Positions 9,382 to 17,895 of a stretch of 64,000 nucleotides of DNA are shown piece by piece. Every line of letters starts with the position of its first letter. Within the stretch, counting starts at the first letter, position 1. The notes under the pieces were generated by a model. That model was not told where the DNA came from and did no database searches. It worked only from the letters and a program-made list of their open reading frames with translations. The stretch is from Deltaproteobacteria bacterium. Lineage in GTDB: Bacteria; Desulfobacterota; Binatia; UTPRO1. The translations under genes and the position numbers were made by a program. The stretch is from contig JACQEO010000014.1 in the NCBI GenBank assembly GCA_016200545.1, positions 62,001 through 126,000 of the forward strand, in the 5' to 3' direction.

Positions 9382-10109
9382 GTCCGCCCGGTGATGCGAC
9401 ACGCGCGCTGGTGGTCATTCCGGCGCTGAACGAGGGCAGTCGGATCGCGCGCGTGATCGACGGTCTGCGGCGGGCGGCGGCCGACCTCGACGTGCTCGTC
9501 GTCGACGACGGCTCGAGCGACGACACCGCGACGCGCGCGCGGGCCGCTGGCGCACGCGTCGTCTCGCATCCCTTCAACCTCGGGTACGGGGCGGCGCTGC
9601 AGACCGGTTACAAGCACGCGCTGCGCGCGCACTATGCCCACCTCGTCCAAATGGACGGCGACGGGCAGCACGATCCTGCCGACGTTCCCCGCCTCGTGGC
9701 GCCGCTCCGTGCCGGCGCCGCCGACGTCGTGATCGGCTCGCGCTTCATGGTGGCGAGCGGCTACCACATGGGGGCGGCGCGCGCCGTGGGGCGGACGTTC
9801 TTCCAACGCCTCCTCGTCGCCTGCGGCGGCCCGCGCGTCACCGACCCGACGTCGGGCTTTCAAGCGCTCGCTCGCGCGGCGTTCACGTTCTGCTGCGCCG
9901 ATTTCTACCCGTCCGACTTTCCCGATGTCGACGTGCTGCTCCTCCTCCATCGGCGCGGGCTCCGCATCGTCGAGGTGCCGGTCACGATGGCGCCGAATCC
10001 GCCCGGGCACGTCCCGATGCACGCCGGCGTGCGCGCCGTGTACTATCCCTACAAGATGCTGCTCTCGACTTTGCGCAGCGCGTTCGCGCCGCGAAAGGAG
10101 ACGTCATGA
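9378..10109 (+). CDS. GT2 glycosyltransferase, dolichyl/polyprenyl-phosphate mannose synthase-like
   Basis: The 243-residue protein has the GT-A fold signature: VVIPALNEGSRI at the N-terminus, VLVVDDGSSDDT, and the metal-binding QMDGDGQHDP near residue 92. DPTSGFQAL and a late DVDVLLLLHRRGL follow, typical of enzymes that move a sugar from a nucleotide donor to polyprenyl phosphate at the inner membrane face. It lacks extra membrane helices. Its ATG is fused to the upstream stop in an ATGA overlap, and it is itself coupled by ATGA to the DUF2304 gene, so the three are almost certainly co-translated. Confidence 0.9.
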   Translation: MSPPGDATRALVVIPALNEGSRIARVIDGLRRAAADLDVLVVDDGSSDDTATRARAAGARVVSHPFNLGYGAALQTGYKHALRAHYAHLVQMDGDGQHDPADVPRLVAPLRAGAADVVIGSRFMVASGYHMGAARAVGRTFFQRLLVACGGPRVTDPTSGFQALARAAFTFCCADFYPSDFPDVDVLLLLHRRGLRIVEVPVTMAPNPPGHVPMHAGVRAVYYPYKMLLSTLRSAFAPRKETS

Positions 10110-10555
10110 GCCCAGAGACTATCGACATCGAGGCGCTGCGCCTCCTCTTCATGGACCAACCCGAGCCGTGGACGACGCGCGGCATCGCGCTCGCGGTGAG
10201 CGTCGCGTTCTTCGCCGCAGTGCTGAACCTCGTTCGTCGCGGACGGCTGCGCGAGGAGTACACGCCGATCTGGACCGTCGTCGCGCTCGGCATCATGACG
10301 TTGAGCTTCTGGTCGGCAGGCCTGCGCGCGATCACGCACGCGGTCGGCGCCTGGGCACCGAGCTCGACGCTCTTCTTCTTCGGCGAGCTCTTTCTCCTCG
10401 TCCTCTGCTTGAACTACGCCGTGCGGCTCTCGAGCCTGACCTTGTACGTGAAGCTCCTGGCGCAGGAGCTCGCGATCCTGCGCAGCGAGCTGCGCGCGCG
10501 CGGCGCTCTCGAGACCTCCGGCGAGCTCGGCGCGCCCGGCGAGCCGTCGCGGTAA
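10106..10555 (+). CDS. DUF2304 family small membrane protein
   Basis: The 149-residue protein has three predicted membrane segments (IALAVSVAFFAAVLNLV, then TVVALGIMTLSFWSAGL, then FFFGELFLLVLCLNYAV) and a charged cytoplasmic tail. Size, topology and position directly behind a DPM-like GT2 match the DUF2304 family, which recurs next to polyprenyl-phosphate glycosyltransferases and may help anchor or regulate them. It starts in an ATGA overlap with the GT2 gene. The next 180 bases contain an A/T-rich patch (about 10640-10690) but no gene or convincing terminator. Confidence 0.8.
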   Translation: MSPETIDIEALRLLFMDQPEPWTTRGIALAVSVAFFAAVLNLVRRGRLREEYTPIWTVVALGIMTLSFWSAGLRAITHAVGAWAPSSTLFFFGELFLLVLCLNYAVRLSSLTLYVKLLAQELAILRSELRARGALETSGELGAPGEPSR

Positions 10556-10736
10556 GCGCAGCGAAGGCGGCTCCGTCGTCGCTCTACTTTCGCTACTTCT
10601 TCGTCTTCAGTAGCGCCGTACGGCAATCGCTCAGCTCCGGTAACTATCTAATAATTCAAACATACTCGAGTGAACGCGGTAGCCCAGTATTTCTGACGCA
10701 GCGCGTCTGGTACGCTCGCTCGTAGAGGTGGCGAAC

Positions 10737-11786
10737 GTGAGTCGGAGCGACGGCAACGGGAGAGCGGCGCGAGCGGGCCTCGGGACCTGGTGGGATTGGC
10801 TTATGTGGTGGGCGGCGCGCAGTGTCGTGGACGCGGTCCGCTACCAGCCGCGCCACGTCGAGCTGCTGCTGGCCTGCGGCGCGAGCCAGCCCGAGGTGCC
10901 CTTGCCGCTCGTCTCGTGGCTGGCCGAGACCCGCGAACGGCCGGCGGTCGCGCGTCTGACGGGCGCACCGTACGCGTTCGTGCGCGCGCTCTCGGCCCAG
11001 GCTTTGCGCTGGTTCGGCCCGACGGCATCGGCGGTCGTGCGTTGGACGTCGGGTGCCGCCGCCGCGACGGCCGACCGCCTCGGCGCGGCGCTCGTCGAAC
11101 GGCCGCTTCGCGCCCGCGCCCACCCGGGTCTCCTCGTCCCGCACCCCCACGACGTCGCGGTGGTCGCGATCGACATGCGCGGTTTCTCCCGACTCACGCA
11201 CGCGCTCGACGACACCCAGCACGTGACCGAGCTGATCGGCGAGTACCTGACCGCGATGACCGCCGTCGTCGAGCGCCACCGCGGCGTCGTCTTCCAATAC
11301 ACCGGCGACGGCCTGCTCGCGCTCTTCCTGCCCGAGATCGCCGCCCGCGACGCGGCGTCGATGCTCGACCGCTTGGTGCAGGGGCTCGCCCGCGAGCTGC
11401 ACGAGGAGTTCGCCGCCGCCTACGCGCGCTGGCGCGCCGAGTGGGAGCAGACCGGACGCCTCGGGAGCCCGATCGGGCTCGGCGTCGGCATCAGCTTCGG
11501 ACGCGCGACGATTGGCTACATCGGACCCGCCGGCAAGAAGCAGTTTGGCGTCATCGGCGAGCCGGTGAACCTGGCGGCATTTCTATGCTCGGCGGCGCCG
11601 GCCGGCACCGTGCTCGTCGACCGCGCGTCGTTCACCCGCGCCGGCGGCGAGCCGGTGAGTGGTACGCCGATCCGGCTGCGCTCGAAGAAACGTCACCAGC
11701 GGCTCGACGCGGTACGCGTGCGCTACGGCTCGGCGCGCGACGGCTGGCGACGACGGCTGCTGTCGTCGCCGACGACCTCGCGGTAG
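10737..11786 (+). CDS. Class III adenylate/guanylate cyclase-domain protein, atypical active site
   Basis: GTG 10737 is favoured because GAGGTGG lies 5 bases before it; GTG 10728 is an alternative. The N-terminal 135 residues are unrecognised. The cyclase homology domain begins with VAIDMRGFSRL near residue 141 (first metal Asp) and holds YTGDGLLALF near 187 (second metal Asp). The third block reads KKQFGVIGEPVNLAAFL: the Asn is kept, but the transition-state Arg four residues later is Phe, and the Asp that usually specifies adenine is Gln. Both metal sites are intact, so nucleotide binding is likely, but normal cAMP synthesis is doubtful. The 3' end overlaps the convergent glycosyltransferase gene by 64 bases. 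Confidence 0.85.
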   Translation: MSRSDGNGRAARAGLGTWWDWLMWWAARSVVDAVRYQPRHVELLLACGASQPEVPLPLVSWLAETRERPAVARLTGAPYAFVRALSAQALRWFGPTASAVVRWTSGAAAATADRLGAALVERPLRARAHPGLLVPHPHDVAVVAIDMRGFSRLTHALDDTQHVTELIGEYLTAMTAVVERHRGVVFQYTGDGLLALFLPEIAARDAASMLDRLVQGLARELHEEFAAAYARWRAEWEQTGRLGSPIGLGVGISFGRATIGYIGPAGKKQFGVIGEPVNLAAFLCSAAPAGTVLVDRASFTRAGGEPVSGTPIRLRSKKRHQRLDAVRVRYGSARDGWRRRLLSSPTTSR

Positions 11787-12856
11787 ACCGCCTCGGTCGC
11801 CGCGGCGGTGCGCGCCCACGAGAACGTCGCGGCGCGCGCCAGCCCGCGCGTCCGCAGTGCGGCGGCGCAACCGGGTTCGCGGAGCACGCGCACCAGCGCG
11901 TCGGCGAGCGTCGCCTCGTCGACGCGGTCGAGGAGAATCCCGGCGTCGCCGACGACCTCGGGCACGGCGCTGCGCCTGAGTGCGATCACCGGACAGCCGC
12001 ACGCCATCGCCTCGAGGAGGGTGAGGCCGAAGCCTTCGTAGAGGGACGGGCTCACGAGGACGCTCGCGACGCCGTAGAAGAGCGGCAGCTCGGCCGACGC
12101 GAGCGGCCCGATGCAGCGCACTGCCGCGCCCTCGCGCTCGAGCGTCGGGTGATAGCCGCGACGGATGCGGCCGGCGAGCACCAGCGCGGCATCAGGCATC
12201 CGCGCCCGCACGCGGGCGAACGCGGCGGCGAGGAGCTCGACGTTCTTCCGCGGCTGGAGCGTGCCGAGGTAGGCGACGAGCGGGCCGACACCGAGCCCGT
12301 GCCGCGCGCGGAATGCGGCGAGCGCCTGCGGATCGGCGCCCGCGTGAAAGCGCGCGCTCACGCCGTTCAGAATCGGCCGCACCTTCGCCGCCGCGGCGGG
12401 AAACTCGGCGCGGAGATCGCTGGCGGCGTGCTCCGACACCGTGAGCACGACGCGCGCGCTGCGCATCGCGTGCGGCACGTGGCTGCGGAGGTGCCAACGC
12501 TGCGCCGCCGCGAAGCTCTCGGGATGCCGATACACGGCGAGGTCGTGGACCGTCACGACGGCGGGACACGGTTGCCACAGCGGCACGGTGTTCTTGGTCC
12601 CGTGATAGAGATCGGCGCGCACGCGACGCAGCGCCGCGGGCACCGCGACGTGGTCCCAGAAGAGCTGCGCGTAGGGGGTCGGCAACGGCGCCGCGACCAC
12701 CTCGACATCGACCTCGCGAAACGCCTCGGGTCCGTCGGTGATCACGACATACTCGCAGGGCGACGGCCGGCGCGCCGCGAGCGCGGCGACGAGCTCGGCG
12801 GCGTAGGTCGCGGGTCCGCCGAGCGTCCGGACGATGGCCCCAATCGCGACGCGCAC
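11723..12856 (-). CDS. GT4 family glycosyltransferase (GT-B)
   Basis: GTG 12856 gives a 377-residue protein whose start lies three bases inside the TGATCGTG junction with the upstream gene's stop. The N-terminal half has ADLYHGTKNTVP and a TVHDLAVYRHPE acceptor-side motif. The C-terminal half has VAYLGTLQPRKNVELL and the nucleotide-sugar site SLYEGFGLTLLEAMACGCPV with the E-x7-E pair. This matches WbaZ/mannosyltransferase-like GT4 enzymes of O-antigen or capsule pathways. It is the last gene of a four-gene glycosyltransferase operon, and its coding end runs under the end of the cyclase-like gene. Donor and acceptor cannot be told from sequence. Confidence 0.9.
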   Translation of the reverse strand: MRVAIGAIVRTLGGPATYAAELVAALAARRPSPCEYVVITDGPEAFREVDVEVVAAPLPTPYAQLFWDHVAVPAALRRVRADLYHGTKNTVPLWQPCPAVVTVHDLAVYRHPESFAAAQRWHLRSHVPHAMRSARVVLTVSEHAASDLRAEFPAAAAKVRPILNGVSARFHAGADPQALAAFRARHGLGVGPLVAYLGTLQPRKNVELLAAAFARVRARMPDAALVLAGRIRRGYHPTLEREGAAVRCIGPLASAELPLFYGVASVLVSPSLYEGFGLTLLEAMACGCPVIALRRSAVPEVVGDAGILLDRVDEATLADALVRVLREPGCAAALRTRGLARAATFSWARTAAATEAVYREVVGDDSSRRRQPSRAEP

Positions 12857-12858
12857 GA

Positions 12859-13836
12859 TCAGACCGCGACCGGCGGCGGGACGAGCGCCGCGGGCGGCGG
12901 GCCGCCGCGCGCATGCCAGGCGTCGCGGACGCCGTACAGCAGCGCGCCGATCACCGCACCGCCGCCGCCGCGCAGCGTGTACCCTGCAGCGCTCGCCGCC
13001 AGCAACGCCGCGTACGTCGGCACGAACGCGAGCCAGTCGAGGACACCGCCGTGGCGGCGCAGGAGGAGCGGCAGGTTGCGCGCCTTCAAGTAGGCGGCGA
13101 GCGGCGTGAAGCCGCCGGCGAAGCCGCGAAACCCCGCATGCCGTACGTTCACCTCCGGCACGACGACGATCGCGAAGCCGGCGGCGCGCGCGCGCAGCCA
13201 ATAGTCGACCTCCTCGTAGTAGGCGAAGAAGGGCTCGGCGAGCGCGCCGACGCGCTCGTAGCACGCGCGCGTCACCAGAAAGGCGACGCCGAGGACGCCG
13301 CTCACGCGCCGCGGCGCGCGCCCGTGCCCGCGCACGCGCAGCCACGTCCGCGGCAGGCAGAGAAGCGCGACGTGTACGCGCTCGCCGCGCGACACCTCGC
13401 GCCCGCTTTGCGCGTCGACGACGCGCGGCGCGACGACGCCGGCCGCGGTATCCGCGTCGGCCGCGGCGACCAGCGCCTCGAGCAGCCCCGGATCGACCTC
13501 GGCGTCGTCGTTCAGCACCAGCACGGCGTCGCAGCCGGCGGCGAACGCGGCCGCGAGACCGGCGTTCACTCCGGCGGCGAAGCCACGGTTGTCCGGCAGC
13601 TCGACGAGCGTCGCCGCCGCGGCGCCGCCGAGCATGCTGCGGAGCGCGGCGCGCTCGGGAGGTCGGGAGCCGTTGTCGACGACGATCGTCCGGCGGCGCG
13701 CATAGGTGAGGCGCGCGAGCGACGCGAGACAGCGCGCGGCGGCGGCGGCGCGGTTCCAGGTGGGAACGACGACCCCGATCAACGGCGCACGCGCCGACGC
13801 GGGCGACGCCCGACCAGGCTCCTCCGCCGCCGACAC
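12859..13836 (-). CDS. GT2 family glycosyltransferase, rhamnosyltransferase-like
   Basis: GTG 13836 follows GAGGAG by 7 bases and sits in a TGAAGTG junction with the upstream stop, so the open frame up to 14031 is only readthrough into the previous gene. The 325-residue protein shows IGVVVPTWNRAAAA, TIVVDNGS, DNRGFAAGVNAGL, VLNDDAEVDPG and the late EEVDYWLRARAAGF, the series typical of dTDP-rhamnosyltransferase-like GT2 enzymes that act on lipid-linked glycans. A hydrophobic patch near the C-terminus (AFVPTYAALLAASAAGY) may associate with the membrane. It is the third gene of the 16071-11723 operon. Confidence 0.9.
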   Translation of the reverse strand: MSAAEEPGRASPASARAPLIGVVVPTWNRAAAAARCLASLARLTYARRRTIVVDNGSRPPERAALRSMLGGAAAATLVELPDNRGFAAGVNAGLAAAFAAGCDAVLVLNDDAEVDPGLLEALVAAADADTAAGVVAPRVVDAQSGREVSRGERVHVALLCLPRTWLRVRGHGRAPRRVSGVLGVAFLVTRACYERVGALAEPFFAYYEEVDYWLRARAAGFAIVVVPEVNVRHAGFRGFAGGFTPLAAYLKARNLPLLLRRHGGVLDWLAFVPTYAALLAASAAGYTLRGGGGAVIGALLYGVRDAWHARGGPPPAALVPPPVAV

Positions 13837-13837
13837 T

Positions 13838-15058
13838 TCACCGCTCCTCGGGCTGCGGAATCGCAGACGTGAGGGTGATCGAGCGCTGGCGTTCCGCTGC
13901 GGCGCGGGCGACGCCGAAGCGTCCCACGAGATCGGGAAACGCCGCCGTGAGGACGGCGCGCAGCCGCGCGCCCTGCGCCACGTGGTCGAGCTCTTCGCCG
14001 AGCAGGCGGGCGGCGGCGGCGGCGAGTGCACGGCGGCGCTCGGGGTCGTCGCGAAGTTCGCGCAGCGCGCCCGCGAGCGCGCCCGGATCGCCGCGCGGCA
14101 CGGTCACGAGATGCGTGCCGGGCGTGAAGACCTCGCGGATCGCGGGGGTCTCACCGGTCACGACGGCACGCCCCGCCGCCGCCGCTTGGTACACCTTGGT
14201 GGGAATGACGATCCGCGCCTTCGTCGTGACGCCGAAGATCCCGAGGGCGACGTCGCTCTCGTGGAGACGTTGCGGCAGCAGCTCGTACGGCACCCAATCC
14301 TCGAAGCGTACGTGCGTGCACGCACGCGCGGCGGCGAGCGTCTCCACCGCGGCACGCTCCGGGCCGGTGCCGATCATCGTGAACTCGACGCCGGCATGCG
14401 GGCCGAGGAGCGCCGCCGCCTCGATGATCGTCCGCGCGCCGTGGAGCGGCACGTACTGTCCGTAGAAGAGCACGCGCAACGGCTCGCCGGGCGCGCGCAG
14501 GCGCTCCGCGCCGGGAGTGAAGATGCGCTCGGCACCGAGGTAGAGCGTCGCCGCGCGGCAGCGGGGGTCGATGCGCTCGGTGACGTAGTCGCGGTGCGCT
14601 TCGGTGTCGAGCAGCACGAGATCGGCGGCACGCAGCGTGCGGCGATCGAGCAGCGACGCGAGCCGCGCCTTGACGCCACCGCGACGATACACACGGCGAT
14701 CGTCGACGAGCGTCTCGGTGAGCGTCACCAGCGGCGCGAACACCACGCGCGCGCGTCGCCCCGCGAGCGCGCGCGCCAGGAGCACGTCGAGCTGGCCGTT
14801 GAAGCCGGTGACGGTGAGGTCGGGCGGCGAGAGCCGACGCCACCGGCGCGCGAGCCGCGCCGCCGCGGCGGCGTACGCGACGCCGAGACGCGCCAGGCTG
14901 CGGACGCCGAAGAACGACGCCATCTTGTCACGCGTACGCTCCCAGAGCGGCTCGTGACAGACGCTGAGCTCACAGCCGGCGGCGGTGAGCGCGTCTGTGA
15001 GCAGTCGGTTTGCTGGATGCGTCGAGGTGTAGGTGCCGAAGAGACACGCTCGGATCAT
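13838..15058 (-). CDS. GT4 family glycosyltransferase
   Basis: The 406-residue GT-B protein begins IRACLFGTYTSTHPANR. The C-terminal half has LRVLFYGQYVPLHGART, a nucleotide-binding loop, then IGTGPERAAVE and VALGIFGVTTKARIVIPTKVYQAAAAGRAV, where the usual E-x7-E motif is modified to a K-V-Y-Q pattern seen in a GT4 subgroup. The ATG is linked to the upstream gene by an ATGA overlap and the stop abuts the next gene, so it is the second cistron of the operon. It probably adds one sugar to a surface polysaccharide repeat; specificity unknown. Confidence 0.87.
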   Translation of the reverse strand: MIRACLFGTYTSTHPANRLLTDALTAAGCELSVCHEPLWERTRDKMASFFGVRSLARLGVAYAAAAARLARRWRRLSPPDLTVTGFNGQLDVLLARALAGRRARVVFAPLVTLTETLVDDRRVYRRGGVKARLASLLDRRTLRAADLVLLDTEAHRDYVTERIDPRCRAATLYLGAERIFTPGAERLRAPGEPLRVLFYGQYVPLHGARTIIEAAALLGPHAGVEFTMIGTGPERAAVETLAAARACTHVRFEDWVPYELLPQRLHESDVALGIFGVTTKARIVIPTKVYQAAAAGRAVVTGETPAIREVFTPGTHLVTVPRGDPGALAGALRELRDDPERRRALAAAAARLLGEELDHVAQGARLRAVLTAAFPDLVGRFGVARAAAERQRSITLTSAIPQPEER

Positions 15059-16071
15059 CGCGGCAGGCCATCGGCCCGCCGGCGCCGTTGCAGACGCTCC
15101 GCCTGGCGCGCGTCCGCGTCCGAGCCGGCACGGAGCATGAGCTCCAGGCGGCGCACCCGCAGGAGCACGTCCTCGGAGAGCTGGCGATTGCGACCGATCA
15201 GGTCGGCGAGCATGCCGCTCAGCATGGTAAGAAAGCCGATGATCAACAATGCCGCCGCCAGGATCAGCGACTGGATGTGCCCCGCCCCGCCGGTGCGGAG
15301 ATAGAAGTAGAGGAAACGCAACCCGATCGCCGCCGCCGCCGCGATCAGCGCGCCGCCGAGGAGACTGAAGACCTTGAACGGCTCGTAGAGGGCGTAAATG
15401 CGCACGATCGTGCTCGCCGATCGCCGGATGTAGTGCGACGGGCCCGAGAAGAGCCGCGAAGGACGCTCGGTCGGATTGGCGCGCACCGCCACGTGCGTGA
15501 CCGCGAGCAGCTTCTTCCCCGCTTGGATCACCGTCTCGAGCGTGTACGTGAAGTCGGAGAGGACGTTGATCTTGAGCGCGGCCTCGCGGCTGAAGGCGCG
15601 AAAGCCGCTGGTCACGTCCGGCACGCGCGTCCCCGAGAGCTGCCGCACGGCCCAGCTTCCGAGTCGCTGCAGAAGCCGCTTCGAGAGGCTGAAGTGTTTG
15701 AGCTTCGCCGGATCGCGATCGCCGATCACGATGTCGGCCTCGCCGCGCAGGATGGGCGCGATCAGCGCCGGGATGTCCGCGGCCGAGTATTGATTGTCGG
15801 CGTCGGTGTTGACGATGACGTCCGCCCCGAGCTGGAGCGCACGCTCGAGGCCGGCCGCGAAGGCACGCGCCAACCCCTGGTGATTCGGAAAGCGGACGAT
15901 TTCGCTCACCCCGGCGCGTTCAGCGACCTCCGCCGTGCGATCCGTGCTGCCGTCGTCGATCACGAGGAGGGTGATCTCGTCGACGCCGGGCAGAGTCCGC
16001 GGCAGCGCCGCGACCGTCTCGGCGAGTGTCTCCTCCTCGTCGAGACACGGAATCTGAATGACGAGCTTCAT
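15055..16071 (-). CDS. GT2 polyprenyl-phosphate glycosyltransferase with C-terminal membrane helices
   Basis: ATG 16071 (MKLVIQIPCLDEEETL) fits the family start better than the upstream in-frame ATG at 16098. The catalytic GT-A domain has LLVIDDGSTDRT, NTDADNQYS as the DxD-type site near residue 95, DVTSGFRAFSREAA, and a conserved FTYTLETVIQAGK. Two membrane helices follow (FSLLGGALIAAAAAIGL and LILAAALLIIGFLTMLSG) and then a short basic coiled tail. This is the layout of small GtrB/DPM-like transferases that load a sugar on a lipid carrier. It is the first gene of the four-gene minus operon; TTGACT about 40 bases upstream could be a -35 box but has no good -10. Confidence 0.9.
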   Translation of the reverse strand: MKLVIQIPCLDEEETLAETVAALPRTLPGVDEITLLVIDDGSTDRTAEVAERAGVSEIVRFPNHQGLARAFAAGLERALQLGADVIVNTDADNQYSAADIPALIAPILRGEADIVIGDRDPAKLKHFSLSKRLLQRLGSWAVRQLSGTRVPDVTSGFRAFSREAALKINVLSDFTYTLETVIQAGKKLLAVTHVAVRANPTERPSRLFSGPSHYIRRSASTIVRIYALYEPFKVFSLLGGALIAAAAAIGLRFLYFYLRTGGAGHIQSLILAAALLIIGFLTMLSGMLADLIGRNRQLSEDVLLRVRRLELMLRAGSDADARQAERLQRRRRADGLPR

Positions 16072-16167
16072 CGCTCGAACGAGCGTGACACAGCGCAACC
16101 TGGCAAGTCAAAGCACTATTTTTCCAGGGGATTGGCGCAGGTTGCCGGCGAGATCACCGCAAGGGAA

Positions 16168-16893
16168 TCACGGCAATGGAGGCGCGTCCTCGGCGGCGGC
16201 GCGCCACAGCGCGAGCAGGGTCGGCGCGGCGGTCAGATCGGCGAGAACGAAGGAGGCGCCGGCCGCAAGCAGCTCCTCCGGAGGACTCTCGCCGCCCGCC
16301 ACCCCGACTGCCAGCATGCCGGCCGCGAGCGCGGCGCGGACGTCGTTCGTGCTGTCGCCGATGCCGAGCGCCGCCTCCGCCGCGCAGCCGAGGACGCGCA
16401 ACGCCTCCCGGTGCATGTCGGGCTCGGGCTTGAGCGGCCGGCACGGATCACGACCGACGACTACGACGAAGCGCTCGAGCACGCCCAACCTGTCGAGCGT
16501 GGCGCGGATCGCGCTCGCCGCGTTGGCGCTGACGATCGCGAGGTCGAGGCCGGCGCGTCCCGCCTCCTCCAGCACCGCCGCCGCCCCGGGGAGGAAGCTC
16601 GCATGCAGCGCGCCGGCGAGCTCGACCCGCTCGAGGATACGCGACGCCTCGACGCGGGTCGCGTAGGCGCGCTCGAGCGAGTGCCGCCGCGCCACCGCGG
16701 CATCGAGGGCGGCGATCAACGTCAGCGACCCGCGGGCGCGCGTGACCGCGGCGGTGTCGATCCCGGTGGCGTCGTAGAGCGCGACGAGCTCGTCGCGCGC
16801 CCTCCGCCAGTCGACCCCGCGACCAAAGTCGGTGAGCGTATGATCGAAGTCGAAGATCACCGCACCGAGGACGCGTGTCTCCGGGAGCCTCAC
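16168..16893 (-). CDS. HAD superfamily hydrolase
   Basis: GTG 16893 overlaps the upstream stop as GTGA, giving 241 residues. HAD motif I is FDFDHTLTD (nucleophile Asp and general acid Asp), motif II is LAIVSANA, motif III is the Lys in PLKPEPDMH and motif IV is GIGDSTNDV, so all catalytic residues are present. A helical cap lies between motifs I and II. It resembles phosphoglycolate phosphatase-like small-molecule phosphatases; the substrate is not evident. It is translationally coupled to a winged-helix regulator, which suggests a joint role. Confidence 0.85.
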   Translation of the reverse strand: MRLPETRVLGAVIFDFDHTLTDFGRGVDWRRARDELVALYDATGIDTAAVTRARGSLTLIAALDAAVARRHSLERAYATRVEASRILERVELAGALHASFLPGAAAVLEEAGRAGLDLAIVSANAASAIRATLDRLGVLERFVVVVGRDPCRPLKPEPDMHREALRVLGCAAEAALGIGDSTNDVRAALAAGMLAVGVAGGESPPEELLAAGASFVLADLTAAPTLLALWRAAAEDAPPLP

Positions 16894-17498
16894 CCCGCGC
16901 GCTCCCGGCCGAGCGTCACGAGCAAGTCCTGATGCAGCTCGAACCACACCTGATGGAGGGAGTCGACGCGCGGGCTCGCCACGAATCGGGTGTCACCGAC
17001 GGCGAGGGCGTCGACCGCGGCGCCGAGCCGACGTGCGTAGCCGGCGTGGCGGGGCACGACGGCGGCGAGGCGCGCGGCGATCTCGCGCGCCTCCGCCGCG
17101 ACCGCACGGAGATCGGCGAATGCAGCGGCCGCTTCCGCCGAGTCGGCCGGCGCGTCACCCGTGCCGTTCGCCGCTCCTCCCGAGTGCGACCGCGGCGCGG
17201 CCAGTTGCCACGCGGTGATGCGCGCCTTCAGGCACGCGTCGTTCGTGAGAAACGCGGCGTAGAGGGCGTCGAGCGCCTCACGGTCGAGCGCCTCGCGTGC
17301 GAGCAGCGCGGCCAGCTGCGTGTGTCCCGCGGCACTCAGCACGAAGCGGTCGGCGTCCGCGTCGGCAAGACCGGCCGCGACCGCCTCCGACACACGCGCG
17401 CGCGCCTCGCCGAGCGTGACGCCGGCGGCGGCGGCGATCGCCGCGGGCGTCGCCCGCCCGCGCACACGAAGCGCCATCAGGACGGCGAGCGAGCTCAC
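16890..17498 (-). CDS. Winged-helix regulator-like protein
   Basis: The 202-residue product (GTG 17498; ATG 17477 is also possible) has an N-terminal winged-helix-like region at residues 5-65 (ALRVRGRATPAAIAAAAGVT, then LSAAGHTQLAALLA). A long helical C-terminal part ends VDSLHQVWFELHQDLLVTLGRERAG. Proteins ending with a similar WFELHEDLL-type stretch occur in other high-GC bacteria as small regulators. The mid-section SGGAANGTGDAPAD is a loose linker. It overlaps the HAD gene by GTGA and is preceded by the 53-residue CxxC protein, forming a small operon. The ligand is unknown. Confidence 0.65.
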   Translation of the reverse strand: MSSLAVLMALRVRGRATPAAIAAAAGVTLGEARARVSEAVAAGLADADADRFVLSAAGHTQLAALLAREALDREALDALYAAFLTNDACLKARITAWQLAAPRSHSGGAANGTGDAPADSAEAAAAFADLRAVAAEAREIAARLAAVVPRHAGYARRLGAAVDALAVGDTRFVASPRVDSLHQVWFELHQDLLVTLGRERAG

Positions 17499-17565
17499 TG
17501 TCAGGCTCGGAACGCCGCCGGCGCCCGCTCCGCGCGCGCCCTCGAGCCGGCGACGCGCCGCAGTC

Positions 17566-17727
17566 TCACTCCGGCTTCGTGTAGACGCGGATCGCGAGGA
17601 TCTCCTTGCATTCCTCGCAGGGCACGTCCTTGATCACCGGGAACGACACGTAGCTCTCGCGGATGACCTGCATCATGCGGGTGATCGTCCGCTGACAGCA
17701 CGCCTTCGTCGCCTGCGTCCCGGGCAT
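17566..17727 (-). CDS. Small CxxC protein (53 aa), unrecognised
   Basis: A short open frame from ATG 17727 to TGA 17566 has protein-like composition: KACCQRTITRMMQVIRESYV, then VIKDVPCEECKEILAIRVY. Adjacent Cys near residue 10 and a CEEC pair near residue 40 could bind a metal, as in small zinc-ribbon or thiol-redox proteins. Overlapping longer frames on both strands lack such sense. It lies 67 bases before the winged-helix gene on the same strand and probably shares its transcript. A weak AGAAAG lies about 9 bases upstream. Family not recognised. Confidence 0.6.
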   Translation of the reverse strand: MPGTQATKACCQRTITRMMQVIRESYVSFPVIKDVPCEECKEILAIRVYTKPE

Positions 17728-17768
17728 GGGGTCTTTCTTTCTGCGATATTGGCAGCGCTGTCAAATTG

Positions 17769-17831
17769 ATTTTGCCCCCGCGCGCCTTCGGCGCGCGATG
17801 GGCGTCGCGCCCGGGAGTGAATCCCGGGCGC
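17769..17831 (-). repeat. TTCAC-loop hairpin element, copy 1
   Basis: Read on the minus strand, the stem GCGCCCGGGA, loop TTCAC and stem TCCCGGGCGC are followed by GACGCCCATCG. A second perfect hairpin follows (CGCGCGCC, GAA, GGCGCGCG), then GGGGGCAAAAT. It lies 65 bases behind the stop of the 120-residue gene at 17896 and points the same way. The second hairpin replaces the GCGAGCGCAGCGAGCG-like stretch of the other copies. Confidence 0.9.
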
Positions 17832-17895
17832 TCCCAGAACTACTCCTGCGGCTTCCTTACTACGCCCTCCTCTCTGGCTTCCTCCACGGCTTCTT

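Noticed and set aside
17501..17764. An 87-codon minus frame overlapping the CxxC protein
   Set aside because: Composition is Arg/Asp/His-rich noise and it overlaps the more convincing 53-residue frame.
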